This document shows, piece after piece, positions 1 through 8,017 of a stretch of DNA of 64,000 nt (position 1 is its first letter; each line of letters opens with the position of its first letter). Position numbers and translations under genes: made by a program. The notes beneath the pieces were generated by a model, which worked only from the letters and a program-made list of their open reading frames with translations, made no database searches and was not told where the DNA came from. This DNA comes from Kaistia adipata DSM 17808 (GTDB lineage: Bacteria > Pseudomonadota > Alphaproteobacteria > Rhizobiales > Kaistiaceae): assembly GCF_000423225.1 (NCBI RefSeq), contig NZ_AUHO01000007.1:682001-746000 (forward strand), given 5' to 3'.

Positions 1-397
1 CGTTTAGTTCGTCGAGCACGATGCCGGGCTCGACATCGACCCAGCCCTCGGCGGCGTTCACTTCCAGGATTCGCGTCATGAAGCGCTGGAAGTTGACGAT
101 GACGCCACGATTGAGGCTCTGGCCATTGGTGCCGGTGCCGCCGCCGCGCGCCGTCACCGGCAGCTCGGCGAAGGCCGGTTCGGCCGCGACGCGCATCAGG
201 ATCTCGACGTCGGCAGCCGCCTTCGGCGCGACGATCAGATCCGGTTCCAGCTGGTAGACGCTGTTGTCGGTCGCCATCGCCGCCCGCGAAGCGTGGTCGG
301 TGGTGATGTCGCCGGCAAAGCCGGCGGCCCGCAGCGCCTCGGCGAAGGCGGCGGTCGATGCGGGAGCGGTCGAAGCGGGAATAGCGGTCTGGATCAT
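1..397 (-). CDS. FAD-binding oxidoreductase, YdiJ/GlcD-like (3' end cut by window)
   Basis: The first 132 residues of a flavin-dependent dehydrogenase run off the left edge. Visible are TDNSVYQLEPD, then ARGGGTGTNGQS and VDVEPGIVLDELN, the FAD-binding type 4 (PCMH) signature as found in the large D-2-hydroxyacid dehydrogenase YdiJ. YdiJ-type proteins are about 1000 residues and carry a C-terminal Fe-S domain, which lies outside the window. The ATG at 397 is the only good start, and the gene diverges from a LysR gene whose start lies 61 bp away, so the two probably share a control region. Because glutarate-related genes follow, a 2-hydroxyglutarate-like substrate is possible, but that is inference. 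Family assignment is firm; substrate is not. Confidence 0.8.
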   Translation of the reverse strand, partial: MIQTAIPASTAPASTAAFAEALRAAGFAGDITTDHASRAAMATDNSVYQLEPDLIVAPKAAADVEILMRVAAEPAFAELPVTARGGGTGTNGQSLNRGVIVNFQRFMTRILEVNAAEGWVDVEPGIVLDELN

Positions 398-458
398 GTG
401 GCGAACCCTTCTCGGGCCCGTTCAAGCATGATCCGCCGGTTCGTGATATTGGAATGAA

Positions 459-1379
459 ATGATCTTTCATTCGAAGAATACGAACATCGGCATTCGCCAC
501 TTCCGCGCCGCCCTGGCGCTGGCCCGTGAGCAGTCCTTCGTGCGCGCCGCCGAAATCCTCGGGGTCGTGCCGTCGGCGCTGACCGAGACGATCAAGCAGA
601 TCGAGGCCGATTGCGGCCTGCGCCTGTTCGACCGCGAGGCGCGCCCGGTGACGCCCACCGCCGCCGGGGGCGAGTTCCTGGTCGCGGCGCGGCGCGTCGT
701 CTCGGATTTCGACCTCGCCCTGCACGATTTGCGGCGGGTCGGCGGCATCGAGCGCGGCGCGGTGAAGGTCGCGGCCGCGCCCTCGGTCGTGCTGCACCAT
801 CTCGCCCCGGCGTTGAAGCGCTTCCATGCCGAGCATCCGGCCGTCGAGGTCACCGTCCAGGACGACATCGCGGCGCGGGTCGGGGCGCTGGTGCTGGAGC
901 GGGCAGTCGATTTCGGCATCGCCGAGCGTTGGCACGAGAGCGAGCAACTCGCCTATGAGCCCTTCCATTCCGATCCGTTCGTGCTCGTCTGCCACGCGGC
1001 ACACCCGCTTGCCGGACGGGCGGAGGTGGCGCTCGCCGACCTCGATGCCGCCGAGGTCATCGGGCTCGACGAGAGCACGGGAACCGGCAAGCGGATCGCG
1101 GCGGCCACGGGGTTACCAAAAGGTTTACAGAATGGACGCCTGCGGGCGCATGGCACGATCGCGCAGCTGACGATGATCTCCCGGGGATTGGGCGTGGCCC
1201 TGATGCCGGAACTCGCGGCTTCGGTGATCCAGAGCCCGGACCTGCGCCGGATCCCGGTGCGGGACCTCGGCCTGCGGCGGACGCTCTGCATCGTCACGCG
1301 GTCGCGCATCGGCCTGTCGCCGGCGGCGGAGCGCCTGCTCGCGCATCTGCGTCCGCTCGGCTCCGTCGCAAGCGGCTGA
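459..1379 (+). CDS. LysR-family transcriptional regulator
   Basis: A 306-residue protein with the LysR layout: N-terminal winged helix-turn-helix (about residues 14-72, with SFVRAAEILGVVPSALT as the recognition region and LRLFDREARPVTPT after it) and a C-terminal periplasmic-binding-like effector domain. Length is normal for the family. It diverges from the FAD oxidoreductase, the classic arrangement for a LysR protein controlling its neighbour and itself. It also lies upstream, on the same strand, of the enamidase operon (187 bp away), so it could control that too. The ATG at 459 was taken as it precedes the helix-turn-helix by the usual short tail. The effector is unknown. Confidence 0.88.
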   Translation: MIFHSKNTNIGIRHFRAALALAREQSFVRAAEILGVVPSALTETIKQIEADCGLRLFDREARPVTPTAAGGEFLVAARRVVSDFDLALHDLRRVGGIERGAVKVAAAPSVVLHHLAPALKRFHAEHPAVEVTVQDDIAARVGALVLERAVDFGIAERWHESEQLAYEPFHSDPFVLVCHAAHPLAGRAEVALADLDAAEVIGLDESTGTGKRIAAATGLPKGLQNGRLRAHGTIAQLTMISRGLGVALMPELAASVIQSPDLRRIPVRDLGLRRTLCIVTRSRIGLSPAAERLLAHLRPLGSVASG

Positions 1380-1566
1380 GGCCGTTGCGTCAGCCGCGCT
1401 GGGGGCGTAGATGCACAAAATCCGTTTTCCGTCCGTCCACGCTTGAGTTTCCCTCTCGCATCCCCTGTCAAGAATGGTGATTTGTCCGCCAATATTGTTT
1501 GAACTCATATGAATTTGGGTGTAGTGGACGAAGGCTGCCTGACTATTGCACGCATGGAGAAGCGCG

Positions 1567-2760
1567 ATGTCCCACGACCCCGTCTCGGCGCAGCCGAAGG
1601 GCAAACTCGTCATTCGCAACATCGGTATGGTGCTGAGCGGCGCCATGGAAAACCCGATCCTCGATGCGGATACGATCATTGCCGTCGACGGGAAGATCGC
1701 GGCCATCGGGCGCGCCAGGGATCTCGACATCGATCAGGCCGACCAGGTCATCGACGCCAACCAGGCGGTCGTCGCGCCGGGCCTGATCGACAGCCACGTC
1801 CATCCGGTGGCGGGCGACTGGACGCCGCGCCAGAACCAGCTGAACTGGATCGACAGCACCATGCATGGTGGCGTCACCACCATGATCTCGGCCGGCGAGG
1901 TGCACACGCCGGGGCGCCCGACCGACATCGTCGGCCTGAAGGCGCTCGCCATCGCCGCGCAGCGCACCTTCACGGCCTTCCGTCCGGGCGGCGTCAAGAT
2001 CCACGCCGGCGCGCCGATCATCGAGCAGGGCATGGTCGAGCAGGACTTCAAGGACCTGGCCGATGCGGGCGTGCGCCTTCTCGGCGAGATCGGCCTCGGC
2101 AGCGTCAAGGACGGCGAGACGGCCGGCAAGATGGTCGCCTGGGCCCGCAAATACGGCATCCAGTCGACGATCCATACCGGTGGCCCCTCCGTGCCCGGCT
2201 CGGGCCTGATCGGCGCCGACGTCGTTCTGGCGGCGGGAACCGATGTCGTCGGCCACATCAATGGCGGTCACACCGCGCTGCCGGATCGCGAGATCCGCTG
2301 CATCTGCGAGGGCTGCAAGGCCGGCCTGGAGATCGTCCACAACGGCAATGAGCGCTCGGCGCTGTTCGCGCTGCGCACGGCCCTGGAGTTGAATGAGCTG
2401 GAGCGCGTCATCCTCGGCACCGACGGCCCCGCCGGCTCCGGCGTGCAGCCGCTCGGCATCCTGCGCATGGTGTCGCTGCTCTCCTCGCTCGGCGACGTTC
2501 CGGCCGAGATCGCCATCTGCTTCGCGACCGGCAACACGGCGCGCATGCGCAATCTCGACTGCGGCCTGATCGAGGTCGGCCGTCCCGCCGATTTCGTGTT
2601 CCTGGCCAAGGCGATGCATTCGGCCGGCCGCGACATGCTCGACAGCATCCAGCTCGGCGACCTGCCGGGCGTCGGCATGATCGTCATCGACGGCATCGTC
2701 CGTTCGGGCCGCAGCCGCAACACGCCGCCGGCCGAGCGTCTGCCCTTCGTCTGCAACTAG
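1567..2760 (+). CDS. Amidohydrolase, enamidase-like (6-oxo-1,4,5,6-tetrahydronicotinate hydrolase candidate)
   Basis: A 397-residue metal-dependent amidohydrolase. HxH at residues 77/79 (GLIDSHVHP), a central GEIGLGSVK stretch, HTGGPSVPGS, HINGGHTALP and the late GTDGPAGSGVQPLGILR give the metal and active-site motifs in family order. Many of these stretches (HGGVTTMISAGE, GHINGGHTA, ATGNTA, SRNTPPA near the C-terminus) match my memory of enamidase from Eubacterium barkeri, which opens the ring of 6-oxotetrahydronicotinate in nicotinate fermentation. The ATG at 1567 is chosen over the upstream in-frame ATG at 1546 because GGAGAAG lies at 1556-1562. It heads a three-gene run with two amino acid synthesis family genes. 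Family certain; enamidase function likely; a different cyclic amide is possible. Confidence 0.75.
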   Translation: MSHDPVSAQPKGKLVIRNIGMVLSGAMENPILDADTIIAVDGKIAAIGRARDLDIDQADQVIDANQAVVAPGLIDSHVHPVAGDWTPRQNQLNWIDSTMHGGVTTMISAGEVHTPGRPTDIVGLKALAIAAQRTFTAFRPGGVKIHAGAPIIEQGMVEQDFKDLADAGVRLLGEIGLGSVKDGETAGKMVAWARKYGIQSTIHTGGPSVPGSGLIGADVVLAAGTDVVGHINGGHTALPDREIRCICEGCKAGLEIVHNGNERSALFALRTALELNELERVILGTDGPAGSGVQPLGILRMVSLLSSLGDVPAEIAICFATGNTARMRNLDCGLIEVGRPADFVFLAKAMHSAGRDMLDSIQLGDLPGVGMIVIDGIVRSGRSRNTPPAERLPFVCN

Positions 2761-2792
2761 CCATCGCGTCCCCTCTCTCTCAGGAGCTTCAA

Positions 2793-3377
2793 ATGACCGA
2801 CGTCGTCGTTCGCAAGTTCGTCATCCGCATCGAGGAAATCTTCCACGAGGGTGGCCCCGTGGTTGCCAATCCGCCCCGTCGCGGCACGATCATGGCCGTG
2901 ATCAAGAACCCCTATGCCGGCCGCTATGTCGAAGACATCACCGGCCTGATGGAAGACCTGAAGCCGCTCGGCCTGCAGATGTCGACCCGCCTGCTCGAAG
3001 CGCTCGGCGGCGACGCGTCGGCGATCGAGGGTTATGGCAAGGGCGCCATCGTCGGCGAGGGCGGTGAGCTCGAGCACGGCGCGCTCTGGCACGTTCCCGG
3101 CGGCTATGCGATGCGCGAGCTGCTCGGTGAAGCCAAGGCGATCGTTCCCTCGACCAAGAAGGTCGGCGGCGTTGGCGCGGCGATCGACATTCCGATCACC
3201 CATGTCAACGCCTCGTACGTCCGCAGCCATTTCGACGCCATCGAGGTCAACATCCCCGATGCGCCGCGCGCCGACGAGATCGTCGTCATCCTGTCGATGA
3301 CGACCGGTTCGCGCGTGCACGCCCGCGTCGGCGGCCTGGCCGTCGCCGACATCAAGGGCGAGGATGGCCTGCGATGA
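2793..3377 (+). CDS. Amino acid synthesis family protein (DUF1185-type), first of a tandem pair
   Basis: 194 residues. It belongs to the small family labelled 'amino acid synthesis' (PF06684), whose biochemical role is, to my knowledge, not established. No signal peptide or membrane segment. Recognisable blocks are GRYVEDITGL, GYGKGAIVGEGGELEHGAL, and near the end VRSHFDAIEVNIPDAPRADE. It begins 32 bp after the enamidase gene with a good ribosome site (AGGAG near 2782) and overlaps the next gene by 4 bp, so the three are probably co-translated. It is clearly paralogous to the next gene, which suggests a heteromeric complex. A role in the same ring-cleavage pathway as the amidohydrolase is inferred from context only. 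Confidence 0.8.
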   Translation: MTDVVVRKFVIRIEEIFHEGGPVVANPPRRGTIMAVIKNPYAGRYVEDITGLMEDLKPLGLQMSTRLLEALGGDASAIEGYGKGAIVGEGGELEHGALWHVPGGYAMRELLGEAKAIVPSTKKVGGVGAAIDIPITHVNASYVRSHFDAIEVNIPDAPRADEIVVILSMTTGSRVHARVGGLAVADIKGEDGLR

Positions 3378-3946
3378 GCCGCGTGATCCGCAAGATCGTC
3401 ACGACGCTCGAAGAGACGCTGATCGAAGGCGACGTCGTGCTGCCGGCCCCGACCCGCAAGGTCGCGGCCGCCGCGGTCGTGTCGAACGCGGCCTCGGGTC
3501 GCTATGTCGAGAACCTCGACGAGCTGATCGCGCTCGGCGAGCAGCTTGGCGACCTGCTGCCGCGCCGCGCCGTGGCGCTGCTCGGCATTCCGGGTGACCA
3601 GGTCGAGAGCTTCGGCAAGGCGGTCATCGTCGGCGCCGAGGGCGAGTTCGAACATGCCGCCGCCATCATGCATCCGAAGCTCGGCGCACCGTTCCGCGTC
3701 GTGCTCGGCAAGGGCGACGCGCTGATCCCGTCGGCTAAGAAGCGCGCCAAGGTCGGCGCGGTCATCGACGTGCCGCTCGGCCACAAGGACCATGCGCGGG
3801 TGCGCAGCCATTTCGACGCGATGGAGATCCGCATTCCGGATGCGCCGCGCGCGCACGAGATGGTCGTCGCCATCGCCATCACCGATTCCGGGCGGCCGCT
3901 CGCCCGCGTCGGTGGCCTGCGCAAGGAGGATATCGACAAGGCCTAG
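3374..3946 (+). CDS. Amino acid synthesis family protein (DUF1185-type), second of a tandem pair
   Basis: 190 residues, paralogous along its whole length to the preceding protein: GRYVENLDEL, FGKAVIVGAEGEFEHAAA, KVGAVIDVPLGHKD and VRSHFDAMEIRIPDAPRAHEM align block for block with its neighbour. The start overlaps the previous stop (ATGA at 3374-3377), a sign of translational coupling and probably of fixed stoichiometry. A perfect stem-loop 25 bp past the stop closes the operon. The family has no firmly known reaction. The tandem arrangement behind an enamidase-type hydrolase suggests that the pair handles a cyclic or enol/imine intermediate of the same pathway, but this is inference. Confidence 0.8.
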   Translation: MSRVIRKIVTTLEETLIEGDVVLPAPTRKVAAAAVVSNAASGRYVENLDELIALGEQLGDLLPRRAVALLGIPGDQVESFGKAVIVGAEGEFEHAAAIMHPKLGAPFRVVLGKGDALIPSAKKRAKVGAVIDVPLGHKDHARVRSHFDAMEIRIPDAPRAHEMVVAIAITDSGRPLARVGGLRKEDIDKA

Positions 3947-3970
3947 ACCGTCTGCGCCTTGTCGAGAACG

Positions 3971-4002
3971 AAAAGGGCCGCTGCGCGAGCAGCGGCCCTT
4001 TT
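3971..4002. terminator. Bidirectional intrinsic terminator
   Basis: A perfect 14-bp inverted repeat (3971-3984 with 3989-4002) around a GCGA loop, flanked by AAAA on the left and TTTT on the right. It lies between the stops of two convergent operons (3946 and 4024) and can end transcription from both sides. Confidence 0.9.
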
Positions 4003-4023
4003 CTATTGCGGTGGCTAGAGATT

Positions 4024-5166
4024 TCAGGCCTTGGCGGCGATCTCGGCGCGGATTTCGTCGCCATGCTCGCCGAGGCGCGGCGAGCGCCTGGCGAGCGACA
4101 GCTCGGCGCCCGACATGGTGATCGGCGTGCGCACGCCGGGAATACCCTCGGCGTCGATCCGCATGCCGCGCGCCAGCACTTGCGCGTCGGTGAAGACGTC
4201 CTCCAGCGTGTTGATCGGCCCGGCCGGAACATGCGCCGCCGCGAGCCTTTCGAGCAGCGCATCGCGCCGCCAGGAGGCGAGCGCGGCGGCGATCGCCTCG
4301 GTGAGGGCGACGCGGTTGGCGACGCGGCTGGAATTCGTCAGGAAGCGCGCGTCCGTCGCAAGCTCCGGCCGGCCGATCACGTCCGCGAAGCGGGCGAACT
4401 GGCCGTCATTGCCGACGGCGAGGATCAGGTGGCCGTCGGAAACCGGGAAGGTCTGGTAGGGCGCGATGTTCGGATGGGCGTTGCCGAGCCGGCGCGGCGG
4501 CTTGCCGGTGGCGAGGTAGTTCATCGCCTGGTTGGCGAGCACGCCGACCGAGGTGTCGAGCAGCGCCATGTCGATGTGCTGGCCGAGGCCGGTGCGTTCG
4601 CGTTGCGCCAGTGCCGCCTGGATGGCAATGACGCTGTAGAGGCCGGTGAAGATGTCCGCGAAGGCGACGCCGATCTTCTGCGGCTCGCCGGCCGGGTCGC
4701 CGGTCAGGTCCATGATGCCGGCCATGCCCTGGATCAGGAAGTCGTAGCCGGCGCGCTCGCGATAGGGCCCGGTCTGGCCGAAGCCGGTGATCGAGCAATA
4801 GACGAGGCGCGGGTTGATCGCCTTCAGGCTCTCATAGTCGAGCCCGTATTTGGCGAGGCCGCCGACCTTGAAGTTCTCGATCACGACATCGGCGTCGCGC
4901 ACCAGGGCGCGCACGAGGTCGACACCCTCGGGCGTGCGAAAATCGGCGACGATCGAGCGTTTTCCCCGGTTGCAGGCGTGGAAATAGGCGGCGGATTTCT
5001 CGCCGCCGTCCTCGATGAAGGGCGGGCCCCAGGTGCGGGTGTCGTCGCCATCCGGGCTCTCGACCTTGATGACGTCGGCGCCGAGATCGGCCAGCGTCTG
5101 GCCGGCCCAGGGGCCGGCCAGAATGCGCGCGAGCTCGATGACCTTCAGTCCCTCGAGCGGCTGCAT
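4024..5166 (-). CDS. CaiB/BaiF (class III) CoA-transferase, glutarate CoA-transferase candidate
   Basis: 380 residues, the usual length for family III CoA-transferases. N-terminal LEGLKVIELARILAGPWAGQTLADLGADVIKVE is the typical opening, followed by RGKRSIVADF, VVIENFKVGG, YDFLIQGMAGIMDLTG and GVAFADIFTGL with the candidate catalytic Asp at residue 171. These enzymes move CoA between acyl-CoA and free acid through an enzyme-bound anhydride. The gene touches the 3' end of glutaryl-CoA dehydrogenase (shared base 5166), the arrangement expected for a succinyl-CoA:glutarate CoA-transferase that feeds the dehydrogenase. Family is firm; glutarate as substrate is inferred from the partner gene. Confidence 0.85.
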   Translation of the reverse strand: MQPLEGLKVIELARILAGPWAGQTLADLGADVIKVESPDGDDTRTWGPPFIEDGGEKSAAYFHACNRGKRSIVADFRTPEGVDLVRALVRDADVVIENFKVGGLAKYGLDYESLKAINPRLVYCSITGFGQTGPYRERAGYDFLIQGMAGIMDLTGDPAGEPQKIGVAFADIFTGLYSVIAIQAALAQRERTGLGQHIDMALLDTSVGVLANQAMNYLATGKPPRRLGNAHPNIAPYQTFPVSDGHLILAVGNDGQFARFADVIGRPELATDARFLTNSSRVANRVALTEAIAAALASWRRDALLERLAAAHVPAGPINTLEDVFTDAQVLARGMRIDAEGIPGVRTPITMSGAELSLARRSPRLGEHGDEIRAEIAAKA

Positions 5167-6389
5167 CAGAAGAACGCCTGGATGCCGGTCTGGGCGCGGC
5201 CGAGGATCAGCGCGTGCACGTCGTGCGTGCCCTCATAGGTGTTGACCGTCTCGAGGTTCTGGGCGTGGCGCATGACGTGGTATTCGATCTGGATGCCGTT
5301 GCCGCCATGCATGTCGCGGGCCTGGCGGGCGATGTCGAGCGCCTTGCCGCAATTGTTGCGCTTGACCAGCGAGACCATTTCCGGCGCCGCCTGGCCCTCG
5401 TCGAACAGGCGGCCGACGCGCAGCGATGCCTGCAGGCCGAGCGCGATCTCGGTCTGCATGTCGGCGAGCTTCTTCTGGTAGAGCTGCATGCCGGCGAGCG
5501 GCTTGCCGAACTGCTTGCGGTCGAGGCCGTACTGGCGGGCGCGGAACCAGCAATCCTCGGCGGCGCCCAGCACGCCCCAGGAGATGCCGTAGCGGGCGCG
5601 GTTCAAGCAGCCGAACGGGCCCTTGAGGCCGGCGACGTTCGGGAGCAGCGCGTCTTCCGGAACCTCGACGTCGCTCATCACGATCTCGCCGGTGATCGAG
5701 GCGCGCAGCGACAGCTTGCCGCCGAGCTTCGGCGCGGATAGGCCCTTCATGCCCTTCTCGAGGATAAAGCCGCGAATCGCGCCGTCATGCGCTTCCGACT
5801 TCGCCCAGACGATGAAGACGTCGGCGATCGGCGAGTTGGAGATCCAGGTCTTGGCGCCGTTCAGGACGTATCCGCCCTCGGTCTTCTTGGCGTTGGTGAT
5901 CATGCCGGCCGGGTCGGAGCCGGCGTCGGGCTCGGTCAGGCCGAAGCAGCCGATCCACTCGCCGCTGGCGAGCTTCGGCAGGTACTTCTCGCGCTGCGCC
6001 TCGCTGCCATAGGCGTAGATCGGGTACATCACCAGCGAGGACTGCACGCTCATCATCGAGCGATAGCCCGAATCGATGCGCTCGACCTCGCGGGCGACGA
6101 GGCCATAGGCGACATAGGAGGCGCCGACGCCGCCATATTCGGCCGGCACGGTGACGCCGAGCAGGCCGGTCTCGCCCATCTCGCGGAAGATCTCGGGATC
6201 GGTCAGCTCGTCCAGATAGGCCTTCTCGACGCGGGGGAGGAGGCGATCGGACGCGAAGGCCTTGGCCGTGTCGCGGATCATGCGCTCCTCGTCGGTGAGC
6301 TGCGCCTCGAAGTGGAACGGGTCGTCCCAGACGAAGCGCGAGAGCGCGGGCAGGTCCTTCGGCTTCAGGGTCGGGTTCTGGGTGGACAT
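5166..6389 (-). CDS. gcdH: Glutaryl-CoA dehydrogenase
   Basis: A 407-residue acyl-CoA dehydrogenase of the glutaryl-CoA type, which oxidises and decarboxylates glutaryl-CoA to crotonyl-CoA using FAD. Motifs in order: [45 protein letters not shown] (typical of this subgroup), [56 protein letters not shown] and [10 protein letters not shown] with the catalytic Glu near residue 386. ATG at 6389 is preferred over an upstream GTG because AGGTGAG precedes it. It is the first gene of a two-gene operon with the CoA-transferase and diverges from a LysR gene, the usual GcdH/GcdR layout in proteobacteria. Confidence 0.92.
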   Translation of the reverse strand: MSTQNPTLKPKDLPALSRFVWDDPFHFEAQLTDEERMIRDTAKAFASDRLLPRVEKAYLDELTDPEIFREMGETGLLGVTVPAEYGGVGASYVAYGLVAREVERIDSGYRSMMSVQSSLVMYPIYAYGSEAQREKYLPKLASGEWIGCFGLTEPDAGSDPAGMITNAKKTEGGYVLNGAKTWISNSPIADVFIVWAKSEAHDGAIRGFILEKGMKGLSAPKLGGKLSLRASITGEIVMSDVEVPEDALLPNVAGLKGPFGCLNRARYGISWGVLGAAEDCWFRARQYGLDRKQFGKPLAGMQLYQKKLADMQTEIALGLQASLRVGRLFDEGQAAPEMVSLVKRNNCGKALDIARQARDMHGGNGIQIEYHVMRHAQNLETVNTYEGTHDVHALILGRAQTGIQAFF

Positions 6390-6472
6390 GATTCTCACCT
6401 TTGCGTCTGACGGGGGAGGGCGCGGCTCTGCGCCGGCCGCCCTACCGGAATGATCGACCGAGAAACTAGCAA

Positions 6473-6490
6473 ATCTGGCCCAAGCGAGAT
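6473..6490. promoter_or_regulatory. Candidate LysR operator between gcdH and its divergent regulator
   Basis: ATCT-N10-AGAT dyad (6473-6476 and 6487-6490) with a LysR-like T-N11-A shape, in the 159-bp space between the starts of gcdH (6389) and the LysR gene (6549). The position suits an autoregulatory site. Short and imperfect in length for a firm call. Confidence 0.35.
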
Positions 6491-6548
6491 AACAAGCCTT
6501 TCAGCGAAGTTGATGAGTAATGATCATAGAGGGGCGGGAGTGCGGGCC

Positions 6549-7454
6549 ATGCGCGAGGGCTATATCCCCACGATCACGGAGCTGCAGGCCTTCTCCGCCT
6601 GCGCCCGGCTCGGCTCCACGACGCGGGCCGCGCAGGCGCTCAACCTGACCCAGAGCGCCGTCAGCCGCTCCGTCGGAACGCTGGAGGAGCGGCTGGGCGT
6701 ACGGCTGTTCCACCGGGTCAAGCAGCGCCTGATCCTCTCCGATGCCGGGCGCGCGCTCAATCGCGATGCCGATCGGCTGCTCGACGATTTGCGCCAGGCG
6801 GCGATGACCGTGATGGCCTTCGGCGGCCATGCGGACGTGCTGCGGCTCGCCGTGCTGCCGACCTTCGGCTCGAGCTGGCTGGTGCCGCGCCTCGCCGCCT
6901 ACCGGGTGATCGCGCCGGACCTCACCTTCGACATCTCGGCCCGGCTCGAGGCGGTCGATTTCGAGGCGGACGGATTCGATGCCGCGATCCAGCGCGGCGA
7001 CCACCGCCCGGGCGGGGCCTATGCCGACGTGCTGATGGCGGAGGAGCTGGTGGTTGTCGCGGCGCCGGCCTTGCTCGGCGGGCGGCCCGTGCTGCCGGAC
7101 GACGAGCTGGCGCATCTGCCGCTCCTGCAGCAGTCGACGCGGCCGACGCTCTGGCTCGACTGGTTCCGTGATGCGGGCCTCGACAGCCGCACCATCCTGC
7201 GCGGCGCCCGCTTCCAGCATTTCGACATGGTGGTCAACGCGGCGATCGCCGGGCTCGGCGTCGCGCTCGTGCCGGAGGTGGTGGCGCGGCCGGCGCTCGC
7301 CGCGGGCACGCTGGCGCCAGCTTCCGATCGCCGCCTGGTCGGCGACCAACCCTATACGCTGATCTATCCGGCGCGCAGCCGCCAGATGGAGGGCTTCATG
7401 CGCTTCCGCTCCTGGCTGCTGGAGCAGGTCGGCCAGACGGCGGCCGCCCCCTAA
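6549..7454 (+). CDS. LysR-family transcriptional regulator (GcdR-like)
   Basis: 301 residues from ATG 6549. The helix-turn-helix runs over roughly residues 4-62 (TRAAQALNLTQSAVSRSVGTLE, then RLGVRLFHRVKQRLILSDAG), and the effector domain follows. An in-frame ATG at 6450 would add 33 residues of poor family fit and has no ribosome site; GGGAG at 6535-6539 favours 6549. The gene diverges from gcdH, so it is probably the local activator of glutarate catabolism, as GcdR is elsewhere. Its 3' end overlaps the convergent MarR gene by 4 bp. Family firm, target inferred from position. Confidence 0.85.
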   Translation: MREGYIPTITELQAFSACARLGSTTRAAQALNLTQSAVSRSVGTLEERLGVRLFHRVKQRLILSDAGRALNRDADRLLDDLRQAAMTVMAFGGHADVLRLAVLPTFGSSWLVPRLAAYRVIAPDLTFDISARLEAVDFEADGFDAAIQRGDHRPGGAYADVLMAEELVVVAAPALLGGRPVLPDDELAHLPLLQQSTRPTLWLDWFRDAGLDSRTILRGARFQHFDMVVNAAIAGLGVALVPEVVARPALAAGTLAPASDRRLVGDQPYTLIYPARSRQMEGFMRFRSWLLEQVGQTAAAP

Positions 7455-7996
7455 GAGGAGCTCTGGTCGTCGCTGATCCGCTGCAGCAATTCGAGCAGCA
7501 GCGCCTGTTCGGCGGCGGAAAGTGGCGCCAGCAGCTGCAGGCCCGCTTCCTTGCTCTTGCCGAGCCGCGCGAGCGTGTAATCGACGCCCTTGTCGGTCAG
7601 CTGGATGATCACCATCCGCTGGTCCGTGCTGGAGGCGCCGCGCGTCACCAGGCCGAGCTTGCGCAACTTGCGCACGACGAGGCTGATCGTCGAGGGATCC
7701 ATCGCGGTCAGGCGGCCGAGATGGTTCTGCGAGACCTCGCCGTGGCGTAGGATCGTGGCGAGCGCGGCGAACTGGGTCGGCGTCAGATCCTCGCCCGCCA
7801 TCACCTGCTGGAAGCAGGTGGTGGCGCGCTGATGCACCTTGCGGACGATATGGGCCGGATGCAGGTCGAGATCGTAGCCGGTGGCGGCGATCATCGCGTC
7901 GATCTGCTCCCGTGTGTAACGGGTTCCCTCCGCGGACGGTTCGTCCGGCGGGATCGCGCTACTGCTTTCATCAATCAAGGGATCGGGCCTCTTCAT
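7451..7996 (-). CDS. MarR-family transcriptional regulator
   Basis: 181 residues from ATG 7996; a TTG at 8014 is an alternative with a too-close GAGG. An N-terminal tail of about 45 residues precedes a MarR winged helix: LTPTQFAALATILRHGEVSQNHLGRL, DPSTISLVVRKLRKLGLVTR, then the wing with STDQRMVIIQLTDKG. It lies 21 bp downstream of the cysteine hydrolase gene on the same strand, so the two are likely co-transcribed and it probably represses that operon. Its 3' end overlaps the convergent LysR gene by 4 bp. MarR proteins usually respond to aromatic or heteroaromatic acids, in keeping with the pathway suggested by the neighbours. Confidence 0.85.
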   Translation of the reverse strand: MKRPDPLIDESSSAIPPDEPSAEGTRYTREQIDAMIAATGYDLDLHPAHIVRKVHQRATTCFQQVMAGEDLTPTQFAALATILRHGEVSQNHLGRLTAMDPSTISLVVRKLRKLGLVTRGASSTDQRMVIIQLTDKGVDYTLARLGKSKEAGLQLLAPLSAAEQALLLELLQRISDDQSSS

Positions 7997-8017
7997 CGCT
8001 TGCCGCAAAGACAAACC

